DNA from: JAWKTV01 sp041398905
Lineage (GTDB): Bacteria; Planctomycetota; Planctomycetia; Planctomycetales; Planctomycetaceae
Length of the DNA: 64,000 nt
Reading direction: 5' to 3'
NCBI GenBank assembly: GCA_041398905.1
Contig: JAWKTV010000014.1
Coordinates: forward strand, 62,001-126,000
A program made the translations under genes and the position numbers. The notes under the pieces were generated by a model. That model had not been told where the DNA came from and did no database searches. It saw nothing but the letters and a program-made list of their open reading frames with translations. Below are positions 16,343-27,795 of the stretch, piece by piece. Each line of letters begins with the position of its first letter. Within the stretch, counting starts at the first letter, position 1.

Positions 16343-17872
16343 CTACGGTCGCCAGGGTTGCGGGCCGTCCGGCCGCAGCGGCTCCAGGAACTGCGCATCG
16401 ACCGTCTTGTACCAGCTGTGCAGTGCGGCCCGCATTGAAGCGACCCGCTCCGGTTCGGCCTCGGCCCGGTCGTGCTGCTCGCTGAGGTCGTCAGCGAGGT
16501 TGTACAGATGCGCTCGTCCATCCTCGTAACGCTCCAGCAGCTTCCAGTCTCCGTCCCGCACCGCCCCGCCCGGGAAGCCACCCTGGTTGCTGTAATGCGG
16601 ATAATGCCAGTAGAGCTGCCGCGGCTGGATATTGCCCGACTGCGTGAGCAGCGGCACGAGGCTGACACCGTCCAGCGTTTGCTCGGGTCGCGGCGGGAGG
16701 TCGGCGATGTCGAGCAGCGTTGGGTAGAAGTCGGTCGAGATCACCGGCACGTCACAGACCAGACCCGGTTTGGCCCCGGTCGGCCAGCGCACGATATACG
16801 GCTCGCGAATCCCTCCTTCGTACAACCAGCCCTTGCCGGCACGCAGCGGCAGGTTGGAGGTGGGCGAACCTTCCGACGTCGACAGCCCGCCATTGTCCGA
16901 CATGAAGCACACAACGGTATTCTCCGCTACCCCCGCTTCGTCGAGCGCATCGAGCACCTTTCCGACGGCCAGGTCCATCGCTTCGACCATGGCCGCGTAG
17001 ACCGCGTGCTTTTGCAGCAGCCGCACCTGACGAGGCTGATTCTCGGGCAGGTTCTGCTCTTCGGGTCCGAATTCCTGCCCGGAGATTGAGGCGGCCTTTC
17101 GCTGGTACTTTTCGACAAGGTCCGGCCGACCGATGAGTGGCGTATGCACGGAGTAGAAGGCGAGGTACGCCAGGAACGGCTCGTCTTTGTGGTCGCGGAT
17201 GAATTGGACCGTCTCGCTCGCCAGCCGATCGGGAGGTGTTCCCCGTCCGGTCCATCGCTGAGCCTGGGATTGCCGTAGGGGAGAAATACTTCTTTCCGCC
17301 ATAGGGGCCGCCACGGTCGACCCCCCCATATTCACGTCAAAGCCCTGCGCCTCCGGCCAGAACGCTTCACCCGGCCCCAAGTGCCACTTGCCTGCGAAGA
17401 ACGTCGCATAGCCACCCTCCTTGAAGGCTTCCGCCAGTGTCACTTCCGCCAGTGGCATCTGATCGTTCAGCGGTGCCGGTTTGAACCGTCCCGCCTTCTT
17501 GCCGCTGAAGTAGTTGGTGCAGCCCGCGCGCGTCGGGTACTTGCCTGTCAGAATGCTGAACCGCGTCGGGCTGCACACCGGGTTGGCCGCATACCCATTG
17601 GTGAACCGCACTCCGCTCGCGGCCAGCCGGTCGACGTTCGGAGTCTCATAAAACGTGTCCGGGTTGTAGACCCCGATGTCCATATACCCCAGGTCGTCGA
17701 CGAGAAAGAACACGACGTTCGGACGCTCGGCGGCGTGTAGTGCGCAGGCGAGATTCGCGATACCGAGCCACACCGGCAGCCCGACCAGCACAAGCCGCTG
17801 CCGCAAGGCCAGCTTGACGGCGATCGCTTTCGCGACAACGTTCCACATATCGCTTTCTCCCGCAGGACGCAT
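16343..17872 (-). CDS. Type I sulfatase, secreted
   Basis: A 509-residue arylsulfatase-family enzyme. The signal segment (LVLVGLPVWLGIANLACALH) is preceded by an n-region that may start at the ATG at 17848 instead of 17872. Metal site: FFLVDDLGYMDIGVY. The nucleophile motif CSPTR (Cys100) would be converted to formylglycine. Later motifs include GKWHLGPGEAFWP, FMSDNGGLSTSEG and the substrate-site DWKLLERYEDGRAHLYNL near the C-terminus. It hydrolyses sulfate esters, probably on algal or host polysaccharide in the periplasm. No sulfatase-maturase gene is in the window. A second sulfatase lies at 49037-50851. Confidence 0.92.
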   Translation of the reverse strand: MRPAGESDMWNVVAKAIAVKLALRQRLVLVGLPVWLGIANLACALHAAERPNVVFFLVDDLGYMDIGVYNPDTFYETPNVDRLAASGVRFTNGYAANPVCSPTRFSILTGKYPTRAGCTNYFSGKKAGRFKPAPLNDQMPLAEVTLAEAFKEGGYATFFAGKWHLGPGEAFWPEAQGFDVNMGGSTVAAPMAERSISPLRQSQAQRWTGRGTPPDRLASETVQFIRDHKDEPFLAYLAFYSVHTPLIGRPDLVEKYQRKAASISGQEFGPEEQNLPENQPRQVRLLQKHAVYAAMVEAMDLAVGKVLDALDEAGVAENTVVCFMSDNGGLSTSEGSPTSNLPLRAGKGWLYEGGIREPYIVRWPTGAKPGLVCDVPVISTDFYPTLLDIADLPPRPEQTLDGVSLVPLLTQSGNIQPRQLYWHYPHYSNQGGFPGGAVRDGDWKLLERYEDGRAHLYNLADDLSEQHDRAEAEPERVASMRAALHSWYKTVDAQFLEPLRPDGPQPWRP

Positions 17873-18288
17873 TCATGACTGTTGAACCGTGTAGATACCG
17901 GGCAGCTGCCAAACATGCAACCTGCCGTCAACGTTGAACGGTCTCACTGGGGCGGTGCAGGCAGCGACTTCACGGCAACTCTCCTGGTTTTCGCCGCTCA
18001 CGGACCTGACGCCGACAGGGCCGCCTCCGTGAGTGAGAGTGTTGCTGTGAAACAGTTGGCTTTCGCCGCTTGCCGGGGTATGCTCGGGCGTCACGAGCTT
18101 CGACTGAGGATCGTTGGTGTCGCCAAGGGCGGAGGAACTCCGCTCGAAACGATTCCAGCAGTCCACAAGGTCAAATCGGCGCGCTCCCGCAACTTCAGCG
18201 ACGAACTTTGCCTGACCAAGCCAAGCATCCCGACTGTTTGTTGCGCTGGCCCAGCCCCCACACTTCGCCGACTCTCCACCACCCATCA
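17873..18288. other. Divergent intergenic region, sulfatase/pyrG
   Basis: About 415 bp upstream of both genes. Open frames here lack codon or motif evidence. It should carry the pyrG promoter; I see no palindromic operator. Confidence 0.45.
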
Positions 18289-20261
<1,973 letters not shown>

Positions 20262-20292
20262 CCGCGCTCGAATTCGGCATCGCAAGGGCTAA

Positions 20293-20764
20293 GACGCCGC
20301 GTCTGCGGCTGGCTTGCGAAACATTCCGCTTTCTGGAAGCCGATTGGTCTTTGGGAACCCCTGGTCGGAGGCGTCTGGCTTCGCTCCGGGGTTCGGTGCT
20401 GCGCAGTGCGAAGCCACAGTGCGGGAAGGCTGCCAACGCCCGGCGATTGCACGCCATGCGCGGCCTCCTCGGCTTCGCTGTCCGCTAATCGGGATTGCGC
20501 GATGGCAATGGATCCACGGCTGGCGCGGGGGGCTCTCTTGATTGACCCAGTGGCGGTGAGCCGGCCTTGCCGGCAATTGCGTCGGACTGTGGTGCGTGGC
20601 GTCACGTTGCCCTCCCTCTGTTCGCATCCCGTCCCGCGAGGGGACGGCAATCCCCGCGGGGACGTTCTTGTTGGAGGCATCGCGTTCGACGGTCAGGGTG
20701 GTTGACGGTACGATGACGGTTTCTGCTTTGCAGGGGACTCATTGGGATCTGATTGACGGACACC
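20293..20764. other. Intergenic region upstream of mutL
   Basis: About 470 bp with no convincing gene. It holds a 7-bp stem (20629-20635 with 20641-20647, CCGTCCC/GGGACGG) and a CCCCGCGGGG palindrome at 20652-20661, roughly 105-135 bp before mutL. These could end the upstream transcript or structure the mutL leader. Confidence 0.5.
20629..20661. repeat. Hairpin plus palindrome upstream of mutL
   Basis: CCGTCCC, loop GCGAG and GGGACGG form a perfect 7-bp stem; CCCCGCGGGG follows five bases later. No T-run follows, so a Rho-independent terminator is not assured. Confidence 0.5.
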
Positions 20765-22810
20765 ATGTTGCTTGCCACGGACGCTCCCCGGATTCAGCAG
20801 CTCTCGCAGTCGGTGATCAACAAGATCGCCGCTGGCGAGGTGATCGAACGCCCCGCGAGTGTGGTCAAGGAGCTGCTCGAAAACTCCGTCGACGCGCTGG
20901 CGACGAGGATTACCGTTGAGATCGAGGCGGGGGGGGCGGAGCTGATCCGCATCACCGATGACGGCGAGGGGATCCATCCCGACGACATCGAGCTGGCGGT
21001 CACGGCTCACGCCACGAGCAAACTGCGTGGGGCAGATGATCTGTTTCGTGTCCGGACGATGGGCTTTCGCGGCGAGGCGCTGGCGTCGATCGCCGAAGTT
21101 TCGCGGTTCAGGCTGCGCAGCCGGCGGGCAGAGCAGTTGACCGGGATGGAAGTCGATGTCGAAGCGGGCATTCTGAAGGAGCCGCGGGCCTGCGGCTGTC
21201 CGGTGGGCACCTCCATCGAGGTCCGCCAGCTCTTCCTCAACACGCCGGTCCGCCGCAAGTTTCTGCGAACCGCCTCGACCGAGTTCGCACACATCGCGGA
21301 GCAGTTCACCCGGATCGCCCTCGCCAATCCAAACCTGCATCTCACACTGCGTCACAACGACAAGACGACCTTCGACCTGCCGGCTTCGCCGCAGTTGATC
21401 GAACGACTCGAAGTCTTCTACGGGTCCGAGCTGGCGGGGAAGCTGATTCCGGTGGACGCCAGCGTCGGGGAGGCCCGGCTGTGGGGCTTCGTCGGGCATC
21501 CGTCGCAGAGCCGCTCGAACCGCAAAGGCCAATACCTGTTTCTCAATGGCCGGGCGATTCAGGACCGCAGCCTGCAGCACGCCCTCGGCGAGGCGTACCG
21601 CGGACTGCTGATGACCGGGCGTTACCCACTGTCCTTCCTGTTTCTGGAAGTCCCCGCAGACGATGTCGATGTCAACGTCCACCCCACCAAGAGCGAAGTG
21701 CGGTTTCGCGACAGCTCGGCCCTGTACCGGCTGATCCTCACGACGTTGCGAACGAGGTTCCTGGGCATGGATATCGGCCGGGGCCACAAGCTCGAAGCCG
21801 GTGCCGCGATCCGTGATGGAGGATTCGGGCCGCATGACGACGTCCCGACTTCGGCACGACAGGCGCTCGCTCAGCAGGAGCTGGTGAACTGGGCCGAGTC
21901 ACAGATCAAGCGATGGCAGCCCAATAACGATCTCTCCGACCTGACCGCCCGCGTTGCCGAACCCTCCCCCGCAGCGTTCGAGCAGACATCGACAACCGGG
22001 AACGGCGATGACTCCGCAGGCACGCCCGACGACATTGCGGCCGCGATCGAGGAGACCTTGAGCGGCGGTTTTGGCCGTTCCAACGCTGCGGACGGCGGGC
22101 ACGATTCGGAAACGAGCGGAGTTCTGGCACCGGCGAGTCGAGCGGTCGCAGCGGCGTCACCAGACCGTGAGATTCCGCAGACAGTGCGGACGGTTGAAAC
22201 GGCGGAGTCCCGCATGCGGCCCGCCTCGGCCGGTGCGGAGTTACGCGCGATGCAGGTGCATGACTGCTACCTCGTCGTGGAAACCGGCGACGGCCTGACC
22301 GTCATCGACCAGCACGCGCTGCACGAGCGAATCCTCTATGAACATTTTCGCGATCGCGTGCTGAACGGCTCGGTCGAGGTCCAGCGACTGCTGATCCCGC
22401 TGCCGCTCGAACTTTCGCCGCGCGAGACGGGTCTGCTCCTCGATCAGCAGGAGTTGCTGCGGGAGTTGGGGCTGCTCGTCGAGGAGTTCGGCCGAAACAC
22501 CATCGCAGTCACGGGCTACCCCACGATGATGCGACGTGCCTCGCCCGATGAGCTGGTGCGGGTGATCGTGGAGTTGCTGGAGGAGAACGACGGCCGTGTG
22601 TCGCGCCGCGACCTGCTCGACTCGCTGCTGCATATGATGGCGTGCAAGGCGGCCATCAAGGCGGGGCAACGGCTGAAGCCCGACGAGATCGAGTCGCTGC
22701 TCGCGCAGCGACATCTGGTCGATGATGCTCACCACTGTCCGCACGGCCGGCCGACCGCCCTGACGCTCAGCCGCATGGAGCTCGACCGCCAGTTTGGTCG
22801 GCTGGGCTGA
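20765..22810 (+). CDS. mutL: DNA mismatch repair protein MutL, endonuclease-competent
   Basis: The ATG at 20765 is preferred; an in-frame TTG at 20753 is possible. The N-terminal GHKL ATPase is complete: NKIAAGEVIERPASVVKELL, DDGEGIHPDD, GFRGEALASIAEV and the NVHPTKSEVRF region. A long acidic, low-complexity linker (residues about 380-490) joins it to the C-terminal dimerisation domain. That domain has DQHALHERILYE, matching the DQHA(X)2E(X)4E metal site of MutL nucleases, plus ACKAAIKAGQRL and CPHGRPTAL, the other metal-site motifs. The protein should therefore nick DNA itself, as in organisms without MutH. A strong hairpin follows at 22844. mutS is not adjacent. Confidence 0.95.
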   Translation: MLLATDAPRIQQLSQSVINKIAAGEVIERPASVVKELLENSVDALATRITVEIEAGGAELIRITDDGEGIHPDDIELAVTAHATSKLRGADDLFRVRTMGFRGEALASIAEVSRFRLRSRRAEQLTGMEVDVEAGILKEPRACGCPVGTSIEVRQLFLNTPVRRKFLRTASTEFAHIAEQFTRIALANPNLHLTLRHNDKTTFDLPASPQLIERLEVFYGSELAGKLIPVDASVGEARLWGFVGHPSQSRSNRKGQYLFLNGRAIQDRSLQHALGEAYRGLLMTGRYPLSFLFLEVPADDVDVNVHPTKSEVRFRDSSALYRLILTTLRTRFLGMDIGRGHKLEAGAAIRDGGFGPHDDVPTSARQALAQQELVNWAESQIKRWQPNNDLSDLTARVAEPSPAAFEQTSTTGNGDDSAGTPDDIAAAIEETLSGGFGRSNAADGGHDSETSGVLAPASRAVAAASPDREIPQTVRTVETAESRMRPASAGAELRAMQVHDCYLVVETGDGLTVIDQHALHERILYEHFRDRVLNGSVEVQRLLIPLPLELSPRETGLLLDQQELLRELGLLVEEFGRNTIAVTGYPTMMRRASPDELVRVIVELLEENDGRVSRRDLLDSLLHMMACKAAIKAGQRLKPDEIESLLAQRHLVDDAHHCPHGRPTALTLSRMELDRQFGRLG

Positions 22811-22843
22811 GCAGTGCGCGTTGCGAGACCTGGCGCAAAGAAA

Positions 22844-22878
22844 GACCCCGGCTTCGCCTTGTGAGCGGAGCCGGGGTC
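22844..22878. terminator. Hairpin downstream of mutL
   Basis: GACCCCGGCTTCGC (22844-22857) and GCGGAGCCGGGGTC (22865-22878) form a 14-bp stem with one G-U pair and a 7-base loop. It starts 33 bp after the mutL stop and is preceded by AAAGAAA. Only a weak T-content follows, so it may act as a terminator or as a 3' stabilising stem. Confidence 0.65.
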
Positions 22879-23418
22879 GAAAATCAGAGTCACCGTCATT
22901 GCGACGGAAGAGTCGCTGCGAGAAGAGCGAGCGCCGGGTCGTGACTGGCACGTACCGCTGGGTGGCGATGGCTCACGCGGATTGTTGGTCCTCCGACGGA
23001 ATAGGGACGTGAGACTCTGCAGTTTCCGGACCATCGACGGTTCGGTGTCAATCCGCGGCTGTCAATCAGGGCGACGATTCGGGTGTGAAGTCGCTGTTGA
23101 ACGAAGCTCTCGGTGACAGACAATTAGATCGGCACGAAGCCGACAAACGTGCGGCGAAAGTTCTCCGAATTCGCGTGCCAGTGCAAGAGGAGATTTCACC
23201 GCGTCACATCGAGCAGCGTCTGCTCGGAGTCGCCTCACGGGCGATGACCTTGACGAGCATCGTCGGCCCGCCGCGGCTCGGCACGCTCCCGCCAGCATCA
23301 CGGGTCCGCTAGACTGAGTCGGCGTGGCGGGCCGTTTGACCGAATGTCGGGAGCGGCGGGGTCCGCCAGTTGGATCGGTTCGTCGTCGCTCGCCCTCTTT
23401 TTCTGTTGTTCACCTTCC
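22879..23418. other. Intergenic gap, no gene seen
   Basis: About 540 bp between the mutL hairpin and the dehydrogenase start. Short open frames on both strands are Arg/Ser-rich with no family motif. AGTCGCTGTT occurs near 23089 but the rest of the dispersed repeat is absent. Confidence 0.45.
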
Positions 23419-24540
23419 ATGCGTGCACTGGCTGTTCATCCCGGTCGTCCTCACTCGGCCCATGTGGCCGACATCCCTGAACCGACACTCGCCGAACCGG
23501 GGCACCGCTGGGTGCGGAATGGTCATGGCGTGAAGGTGCGGACCCTGCAGGTCGGGGTCGACGCCACTGATGGCGAAATCAACGAGGCCCTGTACGGGCT
23601 GGCACCCGAAGGGGCCGACGAACTCGTGCTCGGCCACGAGGTGTTCGGAGTCGTCGAAGAGGTGGGGGTGAGCGTCAAGTCCGTGCGGCCGGGCGACCTC
23701 GTGACCTGCACCGTCCGCCGGCCTGGGAAGTCGATCTACGATCAAATTGGCCGCAATGACATCACGTCCGACCGCACCTATTACGAGCGGGGCATCTGCC
23801 TCATCAACGGCTTTCTTTCGGCGAAGTTCGTCGACGACGAAGAGTACATCGTCCGGGTGCCGCGCGGTTTGAAGGAGATTGGCGTTCTCTCTGAGCCGGC
23901 GAGCGTGTGCGCGAAGGGGATCGAGCAGGCGTACCTCGCCCAGCGCAGGCTGCAAGTGTGGGAGCCGAAGCTCGCTTTCGTCATGGGAGCCGGCCAGATC
24001 GGGCAGCTCACCACAATGATGCTCCGCCTGAGAGGGCTGGAAGTTTACACGCTGGCCCGTGGAGAAAATCCGGGACTCAAACAGGAGTTGATTGAAGCTT
24101 TCGGGGCCACCTACATCAGCACGCGGCACGAGTCGGTGCAGCAGCTCGCGGGGCGGGTGGGCGCGCCTGATCTCATTTTTGAGGCGACCGGCAACGCGCA
24201 GGTGGCTTTCGACTGCATGTCGGCCCTGGGACTCAACGGCGCGCTCGTCTGGACGAGCGTGACGGGCGGAGAGAAGCTGGCGGAGGTGCCGGTCAACAAG
24301 ATCAACCTCGACTGGGTGTTGGGCAACAAACTGCTGGTTGGCTCCGTCAATGGCAATCGATACCACTTTGAACGCGGGCTGGCGGACCTGGCACTGGGTG
24401 AGTCGATGTACCCGGGCGTCATTCGCCGACTGCTCACCCATCGGATTGACGGCATCGACGACCCGGCCGGAATCATGCGTCAACTCGAAGACGGCACGGC
24501 GCTGAAAACCTACGTCTCGCTCAGCGAAATCCCGGACTGA
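23419..24540 (+). CDS. Glucose 1-dehydrogenase-like MDR alcohol dehydrogenase
   Basis: ATG at 23419 gives 373 residues beginning MRALAVHPGRP. It belongs to the medium-chain dehydrogenases nearest the archaeal-type glucose dehydrogenases: LVLGHEVFGVVEEVG, GDLVTCTVRRPG, a Rossmann motif MGAGQIGQLTTM, and a C-terminal domain with NKLLVGSVNGNRYHFERG. The catalytic zinc site is altered: where most MDRs have Cys in GxCGTD, this protein has VGVDATD (Asp48). Asp in that place is known in some glucose dehydrogenases, so the enzyme can be active. It would oxidise glucose or another aldose with NAD(P). The SIS-domain gene follows after 127 bp on the same strand, suggesting shared sugar metabolism. Confidence 0.85.
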   Translation: MRALAVHPGRPHSAHVADIPEPTLAEPGHRWVRNGHGVKVRTLQVGVDATDGEINEALYGLAPEGADELVLGHEVFGVVEEVGVSVKSVRPGDLVTCTVRRPGKSIYDQIGRNDITSDRTYYERGICLINGFLSAKFVDDEEYIVRVPRGLKEIGVLSEPASVCAKGIEQAYLAQRRLQVWEPKLAFVMGAGQIGQLTTMMLRLRGLEVYTLARGENPGLKQELIEAFGATYISTRHESVQQLAGRVGAPDLIFEATGNAQVAFDCMSALGLNGALVWTSVTGGEKLAEVPVNKINLDWVLGNKLLVGSVNGNRYHFERGLADLALGESMYPGVIRRLLTHRIDGIDDPAGIMRQLEDGTALKTYVSLSEIPD

Positions 24541-24652
24541 GCATTCGTTTCAATGGACTGCGGCGGCGGGCCGTCAGTCGAGCTTCGGCGACTTGGTACG
24601 AACCAGCGTCACCATCGGCCGGTCGATCGTCGTGACGAATCACACAGCCCTC

Positions 24653-24659
24653 AAGGAGG
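24653..24659 (+). promoter_or_regulatory. Shine-Dalgarno sequence deciding the SIS gene start
   Basis: AAGGAGG lies 8 bp before the ATG at 24668, one of the few strong ribosome-binding sites in the window. It favours that start over the in-frame codon at 24593. Confidence 0.75.
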
Positions 24660-24667
24660 CAACGGAC

Positions 24668-25687
24668 ATGCAAGCCGACAACGTTGAACAGACTCGGTAT
24701 GGCCTCGTTCGCGACATGCTGGCGGTGCCGGACATCATCCGGAAGTTCGACTCCAGGCGGATGGAAGAGACGGCGCGAGAGATCAAGTCGGTCGGGCGGC
24801 TGCTGCTGACGGGCGAGGGTTCGTCGCGCATCTTCCCGGCCAAGAGCATGATCGCCCGCGCGATGGAGCATGGCGGGCAGGTCAAACTGCATACCGAGGC
24901 GGGCCTGCAGGCGCAGCAGTACGCGCTCGCCCATTGGGCCGTGTTCGCGCTGTCCAACTCCGGCCGAACGGCCGAAGTGATTGGCCTGTTCGAGCAGTTG
25001 GCCGCGCAGGGGCATCGTTGCCGTTACAGCCTGACGGCGTTCGCTGATTCCAAACTGGAGTCGCTCGCCAGCCGTGGTTACGTGCTGGAGTGCGGAGAAG
25101 AGGGAGCGGTCGCCGCGACCAAGAGCGTCATCGAGCAAGCGTTGTTCTACCACGCGCTGCTGGAGCACATGGAAGGCCGACCAACGTTGCATGAGCGGCT
25201 GCCGGCGGTTGCGGACGCTGTCGCCGCCGCCCTGACAACCCCGCTTGATCCCACGATCATTGACCGGATCGCGAAGGCCCGCACCATCTGCTGGGCCGGC
25301 CGCAACGATGGCGTTGCTGAAGAACTGACGCTCAAGACCAACGAGATCACCCGCAAGCCCGCTGACTTCCTGGAAGGCACCTACGCCGTGCATGGGATCG
25401 AGGAAGTACTCGATGCCGACGACGTGGTGATCTGGATCGATCCGTTCCCAGGATCGGAGCAGAAGTTCCACGACGTGCTGGTCAAGGGGATCGGGCTGGA
25501 GGTGATCGCGATCGCGCATCGCCCGACGCAGTTCCCGACGATCCTGCTGCCGGATGTCGGGACGCTCAACTCGTTCGTGCAGATGGCGGGCGGGTGGAAC
25601 GTTCTCGTCGACGTCGGCCTGGCGCTCGGGATCGATGTCGACAAACCCGTCCGGGCGCGGAAGGTGGGGAACGAGTTCACCGGGTAG
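24668..25687 (+). CDS. SIS-domain phosphosugar-binding protein
   Basis: The start at 24668 has a strong Shine-Dalgarno and gives 339 residues. Two SIS domains are visible: LLLTGEGSSRIFPAKSM with FALSNSGRTAEVIGLFEQL (residues about 37-115), then TICWAGRNDGVAEELTLK with EGTYAVHGIEEVL (residues about 210-270). The double-SIS layout is that of GlmS C-terminal and AgaS-like aldose-ketose isomerases. The SNSGRT loop binds the sugar phosphate. No glutaminase domain is present, so it is not GlmS. The exact sugar is unknown. Its stop is followed at once by a hairpin shared with the convergent ggt gene. Confidence 0.85.
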   Translation: MQADNVEQTRYGLVRDMLAVPDIIRKFDSRRMEETAREIKSVGRLLLTGEGSSRIFPAKSMIARAMEHGGQVKLHTEAGLQAQQYALAHWAVFALSNSGRTAEVIGLFEQLAAQGHRCRYSLTAFADSKLESLASRGYVLECGEEGAVAATKSVIEQALFYHALLEHMEGRPTLHERLPAVADAVAAALTTPLDPTIIDRIAKARTICWAGRNDGVAEELTLKTNEITRKPADFLEGTYAVHGIEEVLDADDVVIWIDPFPGSEQKFHDVLVKGIGLEVIAIAHRPTQFPTILLPDVGTLNSFVQMAGGWNVLVDVGLALGIDVDKPVRARKVGNEFTG

Positions 25688-25689
25688 TA

Positions 25690-25705
25690 CGCGAACTCGT
25701 TCGCG
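25690..25705. terminator. Hairpin between convergent SIS and ggt genes
   Basis: CGCGAACTCGTTCGCG is a near-palindrome (arms CGCGAAC and GTTCGCG around TC) starting 3 bp after the SIS stop codon. Positioned between convergent genes, it may stop transcripts from both sides. No T-run is present. Confidence 0.5.
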
Positions 25706-25734
25706 GGCGAGGGTGCTAACTCAACGGTGCGAAC

Positions 25735-27444
25735 TCAGTAGCCAGCCGCGTTGCCATCCTTGCGAGGATCGGCGCCGCCGAACAGCGTGCCGTGTTCATC
25801 AATGAGAATCCCCTGGTAGCCGCCGAAGCCATCGCCGGTTTCGGCGATGGCGTGCCCTTTGGCCTTCAGCGCGTCGCGCACGGCCGGGGTGATGCCGGAC
25901 TCGAAGGCGATCGTCCCGCCAGTCGGGTCCATCGGCTTGCCGGTTGGCGTGGCGCTGCCGATGTGTCGGACCCGCGCCGCGTCACCCGCCTGCTGCACGT
26001 TCATCCCGAAGTCGAGCATGTTCACGAGCACCTGCACATGCCCCTGGGGCTGCATGTCTCCCCCCATCACGCCGAACACGAGCCACGGTTTCCCGTCCCT
26101 GGTGACCATCGCGGGGATGATGGTATGGAACGGCCGCTTGCCACCTTCCAGATGGTTCGCGTGAGCGGGATCCAGCGCGAACAGCGCACCGCGGTTCTGC
26201 AGCACGAAGCCCAGATCGCCCGGCGTCAGCTTCGAGCCGAACCCGTGATAGTTGCTCTGAATCAATGAGCAGCAGTTGCCATCCTTGTCGACCACACAAA
26301 GGTACACGGTGTCGCCGGTGGTCAGCTTCGGATCACCGGCCGGCACATTGACGGCCGCCTTGTTCGGGTCGATCCGCTTCCGCTGCTGCGTGGCGTACTC
26401 CCTGGAGAGAAGTTGCTCGACCGGCACGGGCACGCTGGCGGGGTCGGCATAGAAGCGGGCGCGGTCGGCGAAGGCGAGTTTCTTCGCCTCCACCAGCAGG
26501 TGCAGATACTCCGCCGAGTTGTGCCCCATCGCCTTGAGGTCGTAATGCTCCAGAATGTTCAACATCTCGAGGGCGGCCAGTCCCTGACCGTTCGGCGGCA
26601 GCTCCCACACCTGGTGGCCCCGGTACTTCACCGAGATCGGCTCCACCCACTCCGACGCATGCTCCGCGAAGTCGGCCGCGGTAAAGAAGCCGGCGCTGCT
26701 GTCGCTGAACAGCACGATGCGCTCGGCGATCGGCCCCTGATAGAAGCTGGACGGGCCCGCTTCCGCGAGCAGGCGGTAGGTGGCGGCGATGTTCGGATTC
26801 TTGAACACCTGACCGTACTTGGGGGCCTTCCCGTCGATCAGCCACGTGCTCGCGGAGTCGGGAGTCTTCGCCAGTTCCGTAGCGGCCACTGCCCAGTCAT
26901 GCGCGATGACTTCCGTAACCGGGAAGCCCTCCTCCGCATAATGAATCGCCGGTTGCAGCAGTTCCGCAAACGGCTTTGATCCGAACCGTGTGTGCAGTTG
27001 ATTCCAGCCGTCGACACAGCCGGGCACCGTCCAGCACAGTGGACCGGTCAAGGGAACGTCCGTCAGTTCACGCTTGCGGAACTCTTCGATCGACAGGGTC
27101 TTCGGAGCCGCGGCCGGACGCATTCAGGCCGTGCATGGTCTCGGTCTTCGCATCCCAATAGATCGCAAACAGGTCGCCGCCAATCCCGCAGCTCATCGGC
27201 TCGACGACTCCGAGCACCGCGTTCGCGGCAATCGCCGCGTCGGCGGCCGTCCCACCGCCCGCAAGACCTCCACAGCCGCTTGCGTCGCCAACGGGTGACT
27301 GGTCGACGCCATTCCCTCGCGGGCAATCACGACGGACCGGCTTTGCTGGGGAGTCCCCGCACGTCGATCGTACCCGGCGGCCATCAGCGACTCCGCAGTC
27401 GTCAGCAAGAACAAAACTAAACACGCAACGTGCTTCCACAACAT
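25735..27444 (-). CDS. ggt: Gamma-glutamyltransferase, two apparent frameshifts
   Basis: Reassembled from three frames. The N-terminus (ATG 27444) is a signal peptide MLWKHVACLVLFLLTTAE followed by SRSVVIAREGMASTSHPLA. A one-base loss near 27254-27260 moves the frame to GGGTAADAAIAANAVLGVVE, the conserved GGT start of the catalytic core. A second shift (one extra or two missing bases) near 27105-27125 returns to RPAAAPKTLSIEEFRK and a continuous 460-residue stretch. The nucleophile is probably the Thr of TTGDTVYLCVVDKDGN. GGTs cleave and transfer the gamma-glutamyl group of glutathione and self-process before that Thr. The two shifts compensate and no other decay is visible, so sequence error is likelier than a pseudogene. 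Confidence 0.82.
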
Positions 27445-27795
27445 ATCTTGCGCCACTTCTCCGTTACCACTTCCAGCGGGGCCTGCCAAAACGAGTTTGC
27501 CTCATCACCATCCGAAAGGCAATCGAGTGGCGTTGCCCGACTCTCGGAATGCTCATAATCGTCGCAGGCAGTACGTCCAGCACGACGTGGTGCGATCGGG
27601 AAATCTGTCTGGAGCTGTCGAATCAATGCATTCGGCGCGACTATGAAGACTTGATTAAGAACGCGGCACAATTGGTTCCGGACACGTGAGAGCCGCTCAA
27701 GTGTCGTCGATTTCAGGAGAAGAGGGGACGACTGCGGAAGTGGTCGGGGAATTGGGCTCGGGAGCAAGAGGTCTCTCCGCAGACAGGAACGCACG
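27445..27795. other. Divergent intergenic region, ggt/porin
   Basis: About 350 bp that should contain both promoters. Open frames from either side are motif-free. Composition is locally more AT-rich (around 27600-27670), which fits a promoter zone, but I cannot define boxes. Confidence 0.45.

Noticed and set aside
23081..23110. Possible sixth copy of the stop-associated repeat (AGTCGCTGTTGAACG)
   Set aside because: Only the first ten bases match and it is not beside a stop codon.
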